Assembly: GCA_965366625.1 (NCBI GenBank)
Contig: CBDUGP010000008.1
Span: 111,119-175,118 of the forward strand
Length of the DNA stretch: 64,000 nucleotides
Reading direction: 5' to 3'
DNA from: JAUIJL01 sp965366625
Lineage (GTDB): Bacteria > Acidobacteriota > Thermoanaerobaculia > Multivoradales > J023
The position numbers were made by a program, and so were the translations under genes. Of the stretch, positions 63,456-64,000 are shown piece by piece; the stretch's first letter is position 1; every line of letters starts with the position of its first letter. The notes under the pieces were generated by a model. It saw nothing but the letters and a program-made list of their open reading frames with translations, searched no databases and was not told the origin of the DNA.

Positions 63456-63921
63456 ATGCATAGAGTCTGAAGGCACAAGGGTTTGGACTACCTCGAACGA
63501 AGCGGAAACCGAGGCTGTGGGTGCCATCTTGGCGACCTTATTGCCATCGGATACGACGATCCTCTTGGCCGGCGACCTCGGCGCCGGTAAGACGGTTCTG
63601 GTCCGTGGATTGTGTACGGCCCTCGGAGTGGATCGCCGAGAGGTGCAATCGCCCTCCTTTGCCTTGATTCACGAGCACCAGGGTGCGAAAGGCAGCTTGG
63701 TGCACGTAGATCTCTATCGATTGGAGCCTCAGGACATACCGTCCTTAGGCCTCGACGAGCTGCTTTCGGGCCCGGGTTTCAAAGCCATCGAGTGGGCCGA
63801 GCGTCTTGGGGAGATACCGCCCCGAGCGGTCTGGGTCCACATAGAAGCGTCCACCGAACAGAGCCTGCGCCGCATTGTCCTCAATCTGGGACCATTTCAC
63901 GGCTCCGATCCGGCTTCTTAG
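63445..63921 (+). CDS. tsaE: tRNA threonylcarbamoyladenosine biosynthesis ATPase TsaE
   Basis: A 158-residue P-loop ATPase that works with TsaB and TsaD in making t6A37 of ANN-decoding tRNAs. Walker A is LAGDLGAGKTVLVRGL. LVHVDLYRLEPQD is the Walker-B-like Asp region and IEWAERLG the C-terminal motif. It overlaps nnr by 11 bp, so expression is coupled. The remaining 79 bp to the window end hold no recognisable gene. Confidence 0.95.
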   Translation: MVAECIESEGTRVWTTSNEAETEAVGAILATLLPSDTTILLAGDLGAGKTVLVRGLCTALGVDRREVQSPSFALIHEHQGAKGSLVHVDLYRLEPQDIPSLGLDELLSGPGFKAIEWAERLGEIPPRAVWVHIEASTEQSLRRIVLNLGPFHGSDPAS

Positions 63922-64000
63922 CTAGGGCCTATCCAGAAATGCTGTCGCGGGCGTCGGCCGGATGGCCTGCGGGCGTCGCTCCGAACTCGCGCCACCGCTG

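Noticed and set aside
63922..64000. Possible gene start at the window end
   Set aside because: Only 79 bp of GC-rich sequence remain; no start with a ribosome-binding site or coding pattern could be supported.

Overview
The window looks like chromosome of a GC-rich, Gram-negative, aerobic heterotroph. LolA implies an outer membrane. A type IV pilus motor (PilT), ETF-ubiquinone oxidoreductase, beta-oxidation enzymes, SucCD and many Ser/Thr kinase, FHA, EAL and two-component signalling proteins are present. The mix (membrane-anchored Ser/Thr kinase with a helical-repeat tail, MJ0042 zinc ribbon next to PilT, a remnant of a 'FADGFESG' surface protein, sulfatase-fold lipoprotein) suggests Acidobacteriota, perhaps a Thermoanaerobaculia-like lineage. 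That is inference from gene content; no 16S gene is present.

Layout. 0-2.2 kb: end of a beta-oxidation operon (hydratase/dehydrogenase and thiolase). 2.3-6.5 kb: ankyrin protein, then the EF-P modification module (epmB divergent from efp-epmA). 6.5-14.6 kb: mostly minus-strand envelope and housekeeping genes: amidase plus SpoIIE phosphatase, LiaF-like protein, Smr protein, purH-lolA and two secreted unknowns, phospholipase C-like protein. 14.8-16 kb: tRNA-Phe, a 160-bp MITE-like element with terminal inverted repeats, a small secreted protein and an unusual tRNA-His. 16-25.8 kb: ETF-QO, an ACT-DEAD-box helicase fusion, NSS transporter, MsrA, TPR protein, RluA/TruC-type synthase, Aat. 26-29.5 kb: sucCD, a cyanophycinase-like protein without its Ser nucleophile, ndk. 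29.6-39.1 kb: Ser/Thr kinase, gamma-glutamyltransferase-like protein, ribA, FHA-EAL, ettA, histidine kinase. 39.3-50 kb: a degenerate acyl-CoA ligase fused to a diadenylate-cyclase-type domain, PilT with a zinc-ribbon partner, polA, mgtE, an unknown protein and a surface-protein pseudogene. 50.5-59.4 kb: an accessory-looking stretch with a two-component system, a GT-C-like membrane protein, a sigma-54 activator fused to a Ser/Thr kinase and coupled to an HNH nuclease, and a sulfatase-fold lipoprotein with a C-terminal frameshift. 59.6-63.9 kb: OsmC, DUF4177, DUF2064 glycosyltransferase, nnr, tsaE.

The most unusual items are: (1) the 982-residue ANL-DAC fusion at 39.3-42.3 kb, a predicted c-di-AMP synthase under a ligase-like sensor; (2) the 908-residue fusion of FHA-like, sigma-54 AAA+, Fis HTH and Ser/Thr kinase domains, coupled to an HNH protein; (3) the ACT-like domain on a DEAD-box helicase; (4) a tRNA-His with A73, G1:U72 and no encoded G-1. 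All domain calls were made by reading motifs by eye; no database search was run.
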